64,000 bases of DNA from CAJBLF01 sp964504915. Lineage in GTDB: Bacteria; Patescibacteriota; Gracilibacteria; Absconditabacterales; Absconditicoccaceae. How positions within the stretch are numbered: position 1 is the stretch's first letter; each line of letters opens with the position of its first letter. Below are positions 63,560-64,000 of this stretch, in pieces. Location of the stretch: the NCBI GenBank assembly GCA_964504915.1, contig CAZDFH010000004.1, forward strand, positions 1 to 64,000, given 5' to 3'. The position numbers and the translations under genes are program-made. The notes beneath the pieces are model-generated. The model had not been told where the DNA came from. It saw only the letters and a program-made list of their open reading frames with translations, and searched no databases.

Positions 63560-64000
63560 TTAGAAATTAATAATCCATGGGAGAGAATAATTATACAGGA
63601 TTGTTTTCTTGGTATCTCGTAAGATGGCTTGGATCTTGTCTCCATTGGTAAGGCTTGAAGTGAAGTCTGTATATTGGCAAGGACATTGATTACATGAGGT
63701 GGCTAAGATAGCTGGTTGTCCATCGGGTAGTATCGGTTGTTCATTTATGGTGGTGCATGCATCAATAGCAGGACAGCCGTTGTTACTTCACATACTACTT
63801 ATTGTAGCACATAGATCTTGTATGTCAGGCGTGCCATCACCGTCACTATCTTTGAGGGTTTCTGCTTTGGTAAATCAGGTTCATCCTTGATCTCCGATAG
63901 CATCCCCATTGAGATCTCATTGATCGGCATTCGCTGTAAATGGAGCGTTATCAAGAGAACAAATTCATTGGAAGTGTTCTTGGAGAATGTCTTGATTGAT
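63560..64000 (-). CDS. C-terminal fragment of a calcium-repeat surface protein
   Basis: The gene runs off the right edge; 146 C-terminal residues are visible. They contain thrombospondin type 3-like calcium repeats (DQGDLNGDAIGDQ, LKDSDGDGTPDIQDLCATI) with alternating Asp, and several Cys (NGCPAIDACTT, TSCNQCPCQYTDF). The C-terminus (LYNYSLPWIINF) has no obvious anchor. Such repeats mark secreted or surface proteins. UGA encodes Gly in the repeats. Confidence 0.75.

Noticed and set aside
13176..64000. UGA as selenocysteine or tryptophan
   Set aside because: The sites align with conserved Gly, not Cys/Sec or Trp, and are far too frequent for selenocysteine. TGG is used for Trp.

Overview
The window comes from a low-GC bacterium that reads UGA as glycine (genetic code 25). 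This points to the candidate phyla Absconditabacteria (SR1) or Gracilibacteria. The proof is internal. With standard code most conserved genes are broken by TGA, and the breaks fall on invariant glycines. Examples are the two consecutive TGAs in SecA (LLGGIILHRG), GatA (PGGSSGGSA), MurC (GAGGTGMSG), signal peptidase (IGLPGE) and a prepilin (GFTLIEL). Every gene I could close ends in TAA or TAG. All coordinates below use UGA = Gly, so many genes are longer than a standard-code caller would report. No tRNA-Gly(UCA) was found here. The two candidate phyla cannot be separated from this window alone.

Layout. 1-3 kb: the N-terminus of a conjugation-type ATPase and a degenerate PriA-like gene. 3-6 kb: a type IV pilus assembly cluster (PilN-like, PilO-like, PilC). 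7-8.5 kb: a copper cassette (metallothionein, CsoR, MauE-like) with two matching operators. 9-12 kb: four pilin or pseudopilin genes around a long microsatellite. 13-17 kb: a YidD-Fmt fusion, holA and two unknown genes. 17.9-23 kb: secA, a histidine phosphatase and mtaB. 23-27 kb: a 1,056-aa TraG/VirD4-type ATPase. 28.7-34.7 kb: gatA, tRNA genes, a metallophosphoesterase and ruvB. 35.4-37.3 kb: an SLH surface protein. 37.5-46.8 kb: ndk, rpmE, nitroreductase, murC, ssb, lepB and a small heat-shock protein. 48.4-55.2 kb: a surface polysaccharide locus (Wzy-like ligase, two GT2 enzymes, Wzx-like flippase, pyruvyl transferase). 55.2-59.7 kb: a 1,237-aa repeat protein. 59.8-61 kb: a tRNA array mixed with duplicated GIY-YIG genes and a 100-N scaffold gap. 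61-63 kb: rpmG, rpsP, membrane proteins and ferredoxin. The right edge holds a truncated calcium-repeat surface protein.

The gene set is weighted to surface functions (pili, SLH protein, polysaccharide, large repeat proteins, secretion) plus core information processing, with almost no biosynthesis. This fits an episymbiotic, reduced-genome lifestyle (inference).

Two kinds of small repeat run through the window. Microsatellites (GTGTAGAGT, ATTGAAAATTGAAA, GAGACATGAGA, GAGGAACGTC types) and short palindromes lie between genes but also in frame inside murC, mtaB, gatA, fmt, ruvB and an unknown gene. A longer, structured repeat of about 200 bp occurs three times, plus one degenerate copy.
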